A DNA stretch of 64,000 nt, taken from the NCBI RefSeq assembly GCF_900148505.1, contig NZ_FRXO01000006.1, forward strand, positions 124,001 through 188,000, in the 5' to 3' direction. The translations under genes were made by a program, and so were the position numbers. The notes under the pieces were generated by a model, which was given only the letters and a program-made list of their open reading frames with translations, ran no database searches and had not been told where the DNA came from. Within the stretch, counting starts at the first letter, position 1. Each line of letters begins with the position of its first letter. This DNA is from Pseudoxanthobacter soli DSM 19599 (lineage in GTDB: Bacteria; Pseudomonadota; Alphaproteobacteria; Rhizobiales; Segnochrobactraceae). Below are positions 54,146-63,115 of the stretch, piece by piece.

Positions 54146-54918
54146 TGCCCCGCTTCGCTGCCAATCTCAGCCTTATGTTCAACGAGCACGCGTTTCTCGA
54201 CCGGTTCGAGGCCGCTGCCGCCGCCGGATTCCGGGCGGTCGAGTTCCTGTTCCCCTATGAGCACGCACCGGAAGAGATCGCCGACCGGCTGACGGCCAAC
54301 GGACTTGAACTGGCGCTGTTCAACCTGCCGCCGGGCGACTGGGCGAAGGGCGAGCGCGGTATCGCAGTCCGCCTCGGCGACAGCCCGGAATTCCGTGCGA
54401 CCGTCGATCTCGCGCTCGGCTATGCCGCCGCGACCGGCTGCCGGCGCCTGCACCTGATGGCGGGTCTCGCCGATCCGGAGGACGGCGCCGCCGCGGCGCG
54501 CTATCGCGATGCGCTGCTGTTTGCCTCCGACCGGGCGGGCGAGGCCGGGCGGACGATCCTGATCGAACCGCTCAACGGGCGCGATATGCCCGGCTATTTC
54601 CTCAACGACTTCTCGCGCGCCGCCGACCTGATCGCGGAGCTCGGCCGGGCGAACATCCGCCTGCAATACGACCTCTATCACCGCCAGATCCTGCACGGCG
54701 ACGTTCTCAAGTCGCTGGAGGCTCTGATGCCGGTGATCGGCCACGTGCAGACCGCGTCGGTCCCCGGCCGCAACGAGCCGGGCACGGGCGAACTCGACGA
54801 TTTCCGCGTGTTCGCGGCCCTCGACCGGCTGGGATATGACGGCTATGTCGGCTGCGAATACCGCCCGGCCGCCGGCACCGTGGAGGGCCTCGGGTGGCTC
54901 GAAAGGGTTTCGGCCTGA
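54145..54918 (+). CDS. otnI: 2-oxo-tetronate isomerase OtnI (hydroxypyruvate isomerase-like)
   Basis: 257 residues, AP-endonuclease-2-like TIM barrel. MPRFAANLSLMFNEHAFLDR, FNLPPGDWAKGERGIAV, LIEPLNGRDMPGYFLN, QYDLYHRQI and GCEYRPAA carry the metal and acid-base residues (Glu, Asp-His, Glu). Converts 2-oxo-tetronate to 3-oxo-tetronate. Coupled to ltnD and followed by a terminator. Confidence 0.87.
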   Translation: MPRFAANLSLMFNEHAFLDRFEAAAAAGFRAVEFLFPYEHAPEEIADRLTANGLELALFNLPPGDWAKGERGIAVRLGDSPEFRATVDLALGYAAATGCRRLHLMAGLADPEDGAAAARYRDALLFASDRAGEAGRTILIEPLNGRDMPGYFLNDFSRAADLIAELGRANIRLQYDLYHRQILHGDVLKSLEALMPVIGHVQTASVPGRNEPGTGELDDFRVFAALDRLGYDGYVGCEYRPAAGTVEGLGWLERVSA

Positions 54919-54986
54919 GGGCGGGCGGACGCCCCGCATCGCCGGATACGGCGCGATGTCCCGCGCGAGCGGCTTTTGAAGCCACC

Positions 54987-55014
54987 CCGGCGCGGGTCGC
55001 CGCGCCGGATTTTC
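54987..55014 (+). terminator. Intrinsic terminator after otnI
   Basis: CCGGCGCGG (54987-54995) and CCGCGCCGG (55000-55008) form a perfect 9-bp stem with a GTCG loop, followed by ATTTTC. Confidence 0.65.
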
Positions 55015-55023
55015 AACCGCCGT

Positions 55024-55845
55024 TCAGGCGGCCTCGATGAGGGAGGCGAGCGCCGTTCCCGCTTCGGAGTCCGGCAAGCCGAGATCCCGCACGCTGTCCA
55101 TGTGATTGCGCCCGGCGATAGCGCGCCGGGTCACGGAAAGGCCCTGCTCCCGCAGCAGGGCGGCGAACGCATCGGCCTGCGCATGGAACGGCGGCGTCTC
55201 ATCGGCGCCGACGAGCACAGCCGCCGCGGTCGAAGGATCGTGACGGTGGCCGAGCGGCGTGAACGAGGCCACCTCCGCGTCGGTCAGGCCGATCTCCGCC
55301 TGCAGGAACGACGATTGCAGCGGCGCGAGATCGTAGAGGCCGCCGAGCAGCAGTGCCGCCTTGACCCCTGACGACCCGCCGCCCTCGTTGAAGAGGAAGG
55401 TGGCGAGATGGGCCCCGGCCGAATGGCCGCTGATCGTCAGACGGCCGGGATCTCCGCCGTGTTCGGCGATATGCCCGGTCACCCAGACCTTCGCCCGTCG
55501 CACCTGGTCGACGATGGTGTCCATCCGCACCGACGGCATCAGCGCATAATCGACGATGACCGCGATCGCCCCGGCAGCCGTGACCGTGTCGGCCACGCAG
55601 GAATAGTCCTCCTTGGAGAACATCCTCCAGTAGCCGCCATGGATGAAGATATGCACGGGCAGGGCATCCGCCCGGGGTTCCGGCGGGAAGAAGATGTCCA
55701 GCGTCTCGGTCGGGGCTTCTCCATAGGAAACCCCGGCGAGGAAGCGCACCCGCTGCCGCGTCGCGGCGCTGCGGGCGAGAAGGTCGCCCACGATGGCATC
55801 GAAGCCCGCGACATGATCGCGGATGCGGAAAGGATCGAGGCTCAC
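55024..55845 (-). CDS. Alpha/beta hydrolase (kynurenine formamidase/BD-FAE-like)
   Basis: 273 residues. Oxyanion-hole motif IHGGYW, nucleophile in GHSAGAH, and candidate acid and His in LVGADE and RNHMDSV. The HGGYW pattern is found in kynurenine formamidase-type and small-ester hydrolases. Start GTG 55845. Last gene of the operon with aldehyde and alcohol dehydrogenases; an ester or lactone opener is plausible but not shown. Confidence 0.85.
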   Translation of the reverse strand: MSLDPFRIRDHVAGFDAIVGDLLARSAATRQRVRFLAGVSYGEAPTETLDIFFPPEPRADALPVHIFIHGGYWRMFSKEDYSCVADTVTAAGAIAVIVDYALMPSVRMDTIVDQVRRAKVWVTGHIAEHGGDPGRLTISGHSAGAHLATFLFNEGGGSSGVKAALLLGGLYDLAPLQSSFLQAEIGLTDAEVASFTPLGHRHDPSTAAAVLVGADETPPFHAQADAFAALLREQGLSVTRRAIAGRNHMDSVRDLGLPDSEAGTALASLIEAA

Positions 55846-55858
55846 GGCGGCGTCTCCC

Positions 55859-57340
55859 TCAGAAGCTCGCCGCTATGTATTTCATCTCCAGGAATTCCGC
55901 GATGCCGTGATGCTGCCCGCCTTCGCGGCCGAGCCCGCTCTGCTTCATGCCGCCGAACGGCGCCGCGGGGTCCGACACGAGGCCGCGATTGAGCGCGATC
56001 ATGCCCGCATCGATCCCCGCTGCGACCCGCATTCCGCGAGCGAGGTCGCGGGTATAGACATAGGCGGCGAGGCCGTATTCGGTGTCGTTCGCCCGCGCGA
56101 TCGCCTCCGCCTCGGTGTCGAAGCGCGACAGTGCCGCCACCGGGCCGAAGATTTCCTCGTGCGCCATCTCGGCCTCCGGCGGGACGTCGGCGAGCACCGT
56201 CGGCGGATAGAAGAACCCGGATCCCTGCGGGACGCTGCCACCGCAGAGCACGCGCGAGCCGCGCGAGACCGCGTCCTGCACGAGGCGGTCGATCTTGTCG
56301 ACGGCCTTGCGCGTGATCATCGGCCCGCATTCCGTGGCGGCATCGGTGCCCGGGCCGACCCGGAGTGCCGACATGCGCTGCGTCAGCCGCTCGGCGAAGG
56401 CGTCGTACAGGCCGGACTGCACATAGATGCGATTTGCGGCAGTACAGGCTTCTCCGGCATTACGCATCTTCGCGATCATGACGCCGTCGAGCGCGGCGTC
56501 GAGGTCCGCATCGTCGAACACCACGAACGGCGCGTTTCCGCCGAGTTCCATGGAACTGGAAATCACGTGCTTCGCCGCCTCGGCGAGAAGGGTGCGGCCG
56601 ACGCCGGTGGAGCCGGTGAACGACAGCTTGCGGACGCGCGGATCGGCCAGCATGGCAGCCGTCACCGGACCCGGGGCCGACGTGGTGAGCACGTTGACGA
56701 CGCCCGGCGGCACACCGGCTTCCTCATAGAGCGCCGCGAGCGCGTAGGCCGTGAGCGGCGTCTCGGTCGCGGGCTTCAGGATCACGGTGCAGCCCGCGGC
56801 AAGGGCCGGCGCGATCTTGCGCGTCGCCATCGCAGCCGGGAAGTTCCACGGCGTGATGAGAACGCAGATGCCGATCGGCTGGTAGTCGACCACGATGCGG
56901 TTGGCGCCGCCGGGGGCGAGGCCGAACTCGCCGGTGATCCTCACTGCCTCCTCGGCGTTCCAGCGGAAGAACTCCGCGGCATAGGCCACCTCGCCGCGCG
57001 CGTCCGACAGGGCCTTGCCGTTCTCGAGCGAGATCAGGGTGGCGAGCATTTCCGCCCGCTCCGTCATCAGTTCGAAGCAGCGCCGCAGGATCTCCGAGCG
57101 CTTGCGGGGCGCGGTCGCCCGCCAGCCCGGTGCCGCGGCAGCGGCGGCTTCGACGGCTGAGGCGGCGTCCTCGACGGTGGCATCCGGCACGGTCGCGATC
57201 TTCGCGCCCGTCGAGGGATCGACCACGTCGATCGAGGCACCGCTCCCTGACGGCTTCCACGCGCCCGCGATGTGGAGGCCGCGGGCGAACGCGGCAGGAT
57301 CGAGCGCAGCGGCGCCGGAAGCGTGCGGGGACATGTTCAT
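55859..57340 (-). CDS. NAD(P)-dependent aldehyde dehydrogenase (succinate-semialdehyde type)
   Basis: 493 residues, full-length ALDH. Cofactor region ITPWNFPAAMATRKIAPALA, KLSFTGSTGVGR, catalytic Glu in SMELGGNAPFVV and catalytic Cys in NAGEACTAANRIYVQ. The GEACTAANR active site and length match the GabD group. It lies 13 bp before the hydrolase and 35 bp after the Fe-ADH. In this order the alcohol dehydrogenase would make an aldehyde that this enzyme oxidises to an acid. Confidence 0.9.
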   Translation of the reverse strand: MNMSPHASGAAALDPAAFARGLHIAGAWKPSGSGASIDVVDPSTGAKIATVPDATVEDAASAVEAAAAAAPGWRATAPRKRSEILRRCFELMTERAEMLATLISLENGKALSDARGEVAYAAEFFRWNAEEAVRITGEFGLAPGGANRIVVDYQPIGICVLITPWNFPAAMATRKIAPALAAGCTVILKPATETPLTAYALAALYEEAGVPPGVVNVLTTSAPGPVTAAMLADPRVRKLSFTGSTGVGRTLLAEAAKHVISSSMELGGNAPFVVFDDADLDAALDGVMIAKMRNAGEACTAANRIYVQSGLYDAFAERLTQRMSALRVGPGTDAATECGPMITRKAVDKIDRLVQDAVSRGSRVLCGGSVPQGSGFFYPPTVLADVPPEAEMAHEEIFGPVAALSRFDTEAEAIARANDTEYGLAAYVYTRDLARGMRVAAGIDAGMIALNRGLVSDPAAPFGGMKQSGLGREGGQHHGIAEFLEMKYIAASF

Positions 57341-57375
57341 CTCTCTCTACCTGTCGTCTGCCGGATTGGGGGCCA

Positions 57376-58602
57376 TCAGAGGGCGGCGGCCGCGAGATCG
57401 CCGTCGAACGCCGCCTGGATGAGGCGGCGCATGGCGGCAAGGTCGAACGGACGCGGATTGTTCTTGATCAGTCGGTCGATGCCGAGCGCCTGTTCCGCCG
57501 TCCAGTCGAGCTTGTCGGCGGGAAGCCCGAGCGCCGCCAGGGTCGGCGTGATGCCGATGGCCGCGAACAGGCGGCTGACCTCGCCGATCGTGGCCTCGGC
57601 GAGGGCGCCGGTATCGCGTCCGCCGGCTTCGAGCCCCAGGGCGGCGCCGACCTCCGCGATCTCCGTGGCCGCCGCCGCGCGGTTGTAGCTCATGACATAG
57701 GGCAGCATGGTCGCGACGCCGAGTCCGTGGGCGGTGTGGGTCAGCGCGCCCGCCGGGTACTGGATCGCGTGCGCGGCCGCCGTGCCGGCCGTGCCGAACG
57801 CGCAGCCCGCCGCAAGGGCACCCATCATCACGTCGGCACGCGCGGCCGCGTCGGATCCGTCGCGGCAGGCCTTTTCCAGGCTGCGGCCAAGAAGCCGGAT
57901 GGCCAGGAGCGCGAAATGGTCGGTCAATGCGCTCTTGCCGACGAAGACGTGCCGCTGGGCAAGGTCGGGGCCGCCGTCGCGTCGCACGGCCGTATAGGCC
58001 TCGATGGCATGGGTCAGCGCGTCGGCGCCGGCGATGGCGGTCAGGCCGGGCGGACAGGACAGTGTCAGGTCAGGATCGCAGATCGCGGCGGCGGCGATGA
58101 GGTGCGGGCTCGAAATGCCGACCTTCAGCACCCGGTCGGAATCCGAGATCACGGCGACCGGGGTCACTTCCGACCCGGTGCCGGCCGTCGTCGGCACCGC
58201 GATCACCGGAAGCACGGGGCCGGGCACCTTGAACTCGCCGTAATAGTCCTGGAGCGCGCCGCCGTGGGCGAGCAGCAGCGAGGCACACTTCGCCACGTCG
58301 AGACAGCTTCCGCCGCCGATGCCGATCACCATGTCCGGTGCGAACGGACGGGCCTCTTCGACGGCGACTGCGACGCTGTCGCGCGGCACGTCGGGCAGGA
58401 CGCGGTCGTGGACGAACACCTCGATGCCGGCCGCATGCAAGCCCGCCCGGATCTCCGCGAAGGTTGCCGTTCCGGCGAACCGCTCGTCGGTGCAGATCAG
58501 CGCCCGCCTGCCGATCCGGCTCGCGACTGCCGGCAGGGCATGGCGTTGGCCGGTGCCGAAGAGAATTTCGCGCGGCAGCCTCAAGGCGGCGAACAAGGTC
58601 AT
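57376..58602 (-). CDS. Iron-containing alcohol dehydrogenase
   Basis: 408 residues of the Fe-ADH family. NAD-binding GIGGGSCLDVAK, PTTAGTGSEVT, and metal ligands in GADALTHAIEAYTA (Asp, His), AAAHAIQYP and THTAHGLG. ATG 58602 with AAGGATAACG upstream lies 4 bp after the previous stop; the frame open to 58794 overlaps the upstream gene and is not used. Relatives act on 1,3-propanediol, 4-hydroxybutyrate, lactaldehyde or maleylacetate. Confidence 0.9.
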   Translation of the reverse strand: MTLFAALRLPREILFGTGQRHALPAVASRIGRRALICTDERFAGTATFAEIRAGLHAAGIEVFVHDRVLPDVPRDSVAVAVEEARPFAPDMVIGIGGGSCLDVAKCASLLLAHGGALQDYYGEFKVPGPVLPVIAVPTTAGTGSEVTPVAVISDSDRVLKVGISSPHLIAAAAICDPDLTLSCPPGLTAIAGADALTHAIEAYTAVRRDGGPDLAQRHVFVGKSALTDHFALLAIRLLGRSLEKACRDGSDAAARADVMMGALAAGCAFGTAGTAAAHAIQYPAGALTHTAHGLGVATMLPYVMSYNRAAAATEIAEVGAALGLEAGGRDTGALAEATIGEVSRLFAAIGITPTLAALGLPADKLDWTAEQALGIDRLIKNNPRPFDLAAMRRLIQAAFDGDLAAAAL

Positions 58603-58606
58603 GTCG

Positions 58607-59632
58607 TTATCCTTCGAGATGGGACGGGGCCCGGATGCGGAGGGCGTTGAGTTCGCCCCAGAGGCGGGAATCGATCTCGAACCCGTCTTCGCATGCACGG
58701 GCACGCCGTCTTGAGGCATCGTCGCCGGGAATGCGGACCGGACAGGCCGGATCGGCCGCCGGGGAGGCCCGCACGGCATCGAGATAGGCGGCAAGACCGG
58801 CGGCGACGCCCGGCGCAGCCGATGGTTCGATCACGAGCAGGATGTCGCCCTTATTGCAAACCGAATCCGCGTCGAGAGTACCGCGCACCTCCGGCGCCGG
58901 CGGCGAACCGGCGATCGCCGAAACGAGAAGTTCGAGCGCAATGCCGAGGCCGTAGCCCTTCGCTTCTCCGAACGGGGCGATCGCACCGTGGCTCGCACTG
59001 GCCGCGTCCGTGGTTGGAAGGCCGTCGGCGTCCCGCGCCCAGCCATCGGGAATCGGCCGGCCGGTCGCGGCGTAGTGATGGATCTTGCCCATCGAGACCA
59101 CGCTGGTCGCGAGATCCACCACGAGGGGGCGGGCGCCCGTGGGCACCGCGATGGCGATCGGATTAGTGCCGAGCATCGCCCGCGTGCCGCCAAAGGGATG
59201 CACCAGCGCCTCGCTCGACGAGATCGCCACGCCGATGCGGCCGGCCGCCGCGACCTGCTCGACATAATAGGCGAGCATTCCGAGGTGGTTGCTGTTGCGG
59301 ATGGCCGCCAGCGCGAGCCCGGACGCCGCCACGCGCTCGTCGAGGCGGGCAAGCGCAGCCATCGCCACCACCGGCCCGAGCCCGTTCTCGCCATCGACCT
59401 CATAAAGCGCCTCGGCCCGCCAATGCCCACGACCTTCCGCGCGCGGATCGGCAAGGCCGCGCTCGATGCGCGCGAGAAGGCGGGGAAGCCGCTGCAGCCC
59501 GTGGGACGGATGCCCCTTCAACTCGGCCTCGACCAGCACGCCGGCCTGGAGGCGCGCAGCCGCCTTAGGGGCGCCGCGCGCCTCCAGAAGCTCGGTGCCG
59601 AGATCGAGCGAGGCTCGTTCGGTGACGTTCAC
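58607..59632 (-). CDS. Malate/L-lactate dehydrogenase-family (Ldh2/YlbC-type) oxidoreductase
   Basis: 341 residues. Family features: ELKGHPSHGLQRLPRLLARI with the catalytic His, NSNHLGMLAYYVEQVA, GTNPIAIAVPTG, VVDLATSVVSMGKI and GEAKGYGLGIALELLVSAI. Members are NAD(P)H-linked 2-oxo/2-hydroxy-acid oxidoreductases (malate, sulfolactate, ureidoglycolate, and others). Start GTG 59632. First gene of its operon, divergent from the GntR regulator with a perfect palindrome between. Confidence 0.9.
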   Translation of the reverse strand: MNVTERASLDLGTELLEARGAPKAAARLQAGVLVEAELKGHPSHGLQRLPRLLARIERGLADPRAEGRGHWRAEALYEVDGENGLGPVVAMAALARLDERVAASGLALAAIRNSNHLGMLAYYVEQVAAAGRIGVAISSSEALVHPFGGTRAMLGTNPIAIAVPTGARPLVVDLATSVVSMGKIHHYAATGRPIPDGWARDADGLPTTDAASASHGAIAPFGEAKGYGLGIALELLVSAIAGSPPAPEVRGTLDADSVCNKGDILLVIEPSAAPGVAAGLAAYLDAVRASPAADPACPVRIPGDDASRRRARACEDGFEIDSRLWGELNALRIRAPSHLEG

Positions 59633-59649
59633 GGTGGCCCCTATAAAAA

Positions 59650-59661
59650 ATCCTATAGGAT
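59650..59661 (+). promoter_or_regulatory. GntR-type operator between divergent genes
   Basis: ATCCTATAGGAT is a perfect 12-bp palindrome in an AT-rich island 18 bp before the Ldh-family start and upstream of gntR. Likely site of the GntR regulator controlling both directions. Confidence 0.6.
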
Positions 59662-59728
59662 ATAGTATTGAATTGGGCGGAGCATCGTGTTAGCGGTTGA
59701 TGGTGTCAAGAGGCAAAAGTCGGCAGCC

Positions 59729-60421
59729 ATGCTTTCGTCGAAACTCACGGACGCCCCTCAGGGCGGCACCCCCATCCACCGGGCCAACAGCCTGTCGGAC
59801 GATGTCTACGAGGCGATCTTCGCGCAGCTGATGTCGCTCAAGATCCCGCCGGGCGCGCGGATCACGGTCGACACGCTGGTGAAGGAATTCAACGTCTCGC
59901 AGACGCCGATCCGCGAAGCGCTGGGCCGTCTGGAGGGTGAAGGGCTCGTCGTGAAGACGCATCTCGTCGGCTATCGCGCCGCGCCGCAGATCACGCGGCA
60001 GCGCTTCGCCGAACTCTACGAACTGCGCCTGCTGCTGGAGCCGGACGCCGCGGCGAAGGCGGCGGTTTCGATCACGGACGAACGGCTGGCGATCCTGCGC
60101 GAGGCCGCCGGCGTGATGAGCCGCCGCGACGGCAAGGACGAGCGGCTGCACTACTCGACCTTCGCGCGCCACGATGCCGAATTCCACGACAAGATCATGG
60201 ATTTTGCGGGCAACCAGCTGATCCGCGAGACCATCGGGTTCCAGCACACCCACTTCCACATCTTCAGGCTGATGTTCCACTGGCGGGTGACGGAAGAAGC
60301 CCTGGACGAGCATCAGGCCCTTCTCGACGCCTTCGCCGCAGGCGATGCCGATGCCGCCTCGCGGGCGATGCGGGCGCACATCGAGCATTCGCGCGACCGG
60401 CTGCTGCCGGCATTCGACTGA
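59729..60421 (+). CDS. GntR-family regulator (FCD domain)
   Basis: About 230 residues from ATG 59729. Winged helix at about 20-85 (DVYEAIFAQLMSLKIPPGAR, EFNVSQTPIREALGRLEGEG) and FCD ligand domain (about 95-220; ELYELRLLLEPDAA, FHDKIMDFAGNQLI, HQALLDAF, RAHIEHSRDR). GTG 59687, with GGAG upstream, is an alternative start giving 244 residues. It probably controls the divergent dehydrogenase operon and the ABC importer 64 bp downstream. Confidence 0.9.
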   Translation: MLSSKLTDAPQGGTPIHRANSLSDDVYEAIFAQLMSLKIPPGARITVDTLVKEFNVSQTPIREALGRLEGEGLVVKTHLVGYRAAPQITRQRFAELYELRLLLEPDAAAKAAVSITDERLAILREAAGVMSRRDGKDERLHYSTFARHDAEFHDKIMDFAGNQLIRETIGFQHTHFHIFRLMFHWRVTEEALDEHQALLDAFAAGDADAASRAMRAHIEHSRDRLLPAFD

Positions 60422-60485
60422 GCGACCGGCAGGCGCCCGGCATCGCCGCACGAAAAGCAACAAACGAAGAAGGGGAGGCTTAACC

Positions 60486-62048
60486 GTGCCAGGGGACGAG
60501 AGACGCATATCGGCGAACGTCGTGCTGCGCGCGGAGGGACTCTCCAAGCAATTCGGGCCGGTGACCGTCCTTTCCGACGTCACGCTCGACATCGTGGCCG
60601 GCGAGATCCACGCGATCATCGGTGAAAACGGCGCCGGCAAGTCGACGCTGATGCGCCTGCTCGCCGGCTATGCCGACCCGACCGCCGGCGACCTCTTTCT
60701 CGACGGCGCGCCGGTCCGCTTCGCCAACCCGCATCAGGCGCAGGACGCCGGCATCGTCCTCGTTCACCAGGAAATTCTGCTCGCTGACGGACTGACCGTC
60801 GCCGAGAACCTGTTCCTCGGCCGCGAACTCACGCGCAACGGCATCGTCGACGACCGCACGATGAAGCGGATCGCCGCCGCCAAGCTCGCCGAACTCGGAT
60901 GCCGCATCTCGCCGAACGCGCTGGTGCGGGACATCGCGCTCGCCGACCGCCAGCTCGTGCAGATCGCCCGCGCGCTGCTCGATGCCCGCCGGCTCGTGAT
61001 CTTCGACGAGCCGACCGCGGTGCTGACGGACGAGGAGGTTCACCGGCTCCTCGACATCATCCTGCTCCTCAAGGAACAGGGCATCGCGGTCCTTTATATC
61101 AGCCACCGCCTGGAGGAAGTGCAGCGGCTCGCCGACAAGGTGACGGTGCTGCGCGACGGCCGGATGGTCGGCACCTATCCCGGCCAGACGCTGAGCCAGA
61201 TGGAGATGGCGCACCTGATGGTGGGGCGCGAACTCGCCGCGCTCTACCCGCCGAAGAAGGCGGTTCCGAGCGGTGAGCCGATCCTCGCCGTCCGCAACGC
61301 CACCGTCGCGGGCTTTGCCGAGGATGTATCCTTCTCGGTGCGCCGGGGCGAGATCCTCGGCTTCGCGGGGATGATCGGTGCCGGGCGGACGGAACTGTTC
61401 GAGGGGCTGATCGGGCTTCGGCACGCCGTCGGCGAAGTCGAGCTGAACGGCAAGCCGATCGCCATCCGGTCGCAGCAGCAGGCGATCGCCGCCGGCATCG
61501 GCTACCTCACCGAAGACCGGAAGGGAAAGGGGCTGCTGCTGCAGGAACGGCTGGCGCCGAACCTCACGCTGTCGGCGCTGCGCACCTTCCATCCCGGGCT
61601 CTATCTGCGCAGCCGGCGAGAGGCCGCCGCGCTCGATGAGGCGGTTTCATCCTATGACATCCGCCTCAAGAGCCTGAAGGTCCGCGCCGGCCAGCTTTCG
61701 GGCGGCAACCAGCAGAAGCTGCTGCTCGCCAAGGTGCTCCTGACGGACCCGTCGGTCGTGATCATCGACGAGCCGACGCGCGGCATCGATATCGCCAACA
61801 AGGCCCAGATCTACGCCTTCATCCAGGACCTCGTCGCGGAAGGGCGCGCCTGCATCGTCATCTCGTCGGAGATGCAGGAGCTCATCGGCATCTGCGACCG
61901 GATCATCGTGATGCGGCGTGGCCGCGTCAGCGGCGAGGTCTCCGGAGACGAGATGACTGAAAACAACATCGCGTTCCTTGCCACCAGCGACGCGGCCGCA
62001 GAGCCGGCGGCGTGGCAGCCCGAGCGCAGCCTTCAGGGAGGAAGATAA
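60486..62048 (+). CDS. Ribose-type ABC double ATPase
   Basis: 520 residues, normal RbsA length. First cassette Walker A GENGAGKST, Walker B LVIFDEPTAVL; second cassette degenerate MIGAGRTE, signature LSGGNQQK, Walker B VVIIDEPTRGID. Starts at GTG 60486 with GGGAGG 8 nt upstream. Shares one base with the permease start (TAATG). Confidence 0.94.
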   Translation: MPGDERRISANVVLRAEGLSKQFGPVTVLSDVTLDIVAGEIHAIIGENGAGKSTLMRLLAGYADPTAGDLFLDGAPVRFANPHQAQDAGIVLVHQEILLADGLTVAENLFLGRELTRNGIVDDRTMKRIAAAKLAELGCRISPNALVRDIALADRQLVQIARALLDARRLVIFDEPTAVLTDEEVHRLLDIILLLKEQGIAVLYISHRLEEVQRLADKVTVLRDGRMVGTYPGQTLSQMEMAHLMVGRELAALYPPKKAVPSGEPILAVRNATVAGFAEDVSFSVRRGEILGFAGMIGAGRTELFEGLIGLRHAVGEVELNGKPIAIRSQQQAIAAGIGYLTEDRKGKGLLLQERLAPNLTLSALRTFHPGLYLRSRREAAALDEAVSSYDIRLKSLKVRAGQLSGGNQQKLLLAKVLLTDPSVVIIDEPTRGIDIANKAQIYAFIQDLVAEGRACIVISSEMQELIGICDRIIVMRRGRVSGEVSGDEMTENNIAFLATSDAAAEPAAWQPERSLQGGR

Positions 62049-63040
62049 TGACGGCCGTCACGCAGACCGCCCCGCTGACGCACGAGAGGGAGTTCAATAT
62101 CTCCTGGGTCGATGCCGGGCCCTTCCTCGCGCTCGCGGCGCTGCTTTTGATCGGCTTCATCATCAATCCCGACTTCCTGTCGGTGACCAATCTCAGCAAC
62201 GTCATCACGCGCAGCGCGTTCATCGCCATCATCGCCGTCGGCGCCACCTTCGTGATCTCCTCCGGCGGGCTCGATCTTTCGGTCGGCTCGATGGCGGCCT
62301 TCATCACCGGCGTCACCATCATGTTCATGAACATGATGGCGCCGGATTTCGGCACCTGGTCGATCCCCGCGGGCATGGCGTTCGCGCTCGTCGTGGGGCT
62401 CGCCTGCGGCCTCGTCAACGGCGCGATCGTGACGGTCGGCAAGATCGAGCCGTTCATCGCCACGCTCGGCACCATGGGCATCTTCCGCGCGCTGATCACC
62501 TACATGTCCGACGGCGGCACGATCCCGATCGATCGCAGCCTGCGCGACGCCTACCGGCCGGTCTATTTCGGCACCGTCGCGGGCATCCCGATCCCGATCC
62601 TGATCTCGCTTGCCGTTGCCGCGATCGGCGCCGTCGTCCTCTACAAGATGAAGTACGGCCGCCGCTGCGCCGCCACCGGCGCCAACGAGGACGTCGCGCG
62701 CTATTCCGGCATCTCGGTGGTCCGCACCCGCACCATCGCCTACGTGATCCAGGGCGCCTGCGTCGCGATCGCCGCGATCTGCTACGTGCCCCGGCTCGGC
62801 GCCGCGACGCCCACCACCGGGCAGCTCTGGGAACTTCAGGTCATCACCGCGGTCGTGATCGGCGGAACCACTCTGCGCGGCGGCAAGGGCCGCATCTGGG
62901 GCACCGTCGCCGGCGCCGTCATCCTCGAACTCATCGCGAACCTGATGGTCCTCTCGGACTTCGTCTCCGAGTACCTCGTGGCCGCCGTGCAGGGCGTCAT
63001 CATCATCATCGCGATGCTCATCCAGAGGTTCTCGAAATAG
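62048..63040 (+). CDS. Ribose-type ABC permease (RbsC-like)
   Basis: 330 residues, multi-spanning. Hallmarks FVISSGGLDLSVGSMAAFIT, AATGANEDVARYSGI and AVVIGGTTLRGGKGRIWGT. AGGGAGGAAG precedes ATG 62048. Partner of the ATPase before and binding protein after. Confidence 0.94.
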   Translation: MTAVTQTAPLTHEREFNISWVDAGPFLALAALLLIGFIINPDFLSVTNLSNVITRSAFIAIIAVGATFVISSGGLDLSVGSMAAFITGVTIMFMNMMAPDFGTWSIPAGMAFALVVGLACGLVNGAIVTVGKIEPFIATLGTMGIFRALITYMSDGGTIPIDRSLRDAYRPVYFGTVAGIPIPILISLAVAAIGAVVLYKMKYGRRCAATGANEDVARYSGISVVRTRTIAYVIQGACVAIAAICYVPRLGAATPTTGQLWELQVITAVVIGGTTLRGGKGRIWGTVAGAVILELIANLMVLSDFVSEYLVAAVQGVIIIIAMLIQRFSK

Positions 63041-63115
63041 CGCCACGCCAGGACCCCGCGCGGTGTGACGTCGACATAACGGGTCAACACAACGGTTAAA
63101 AACAGGGAGGAACGA

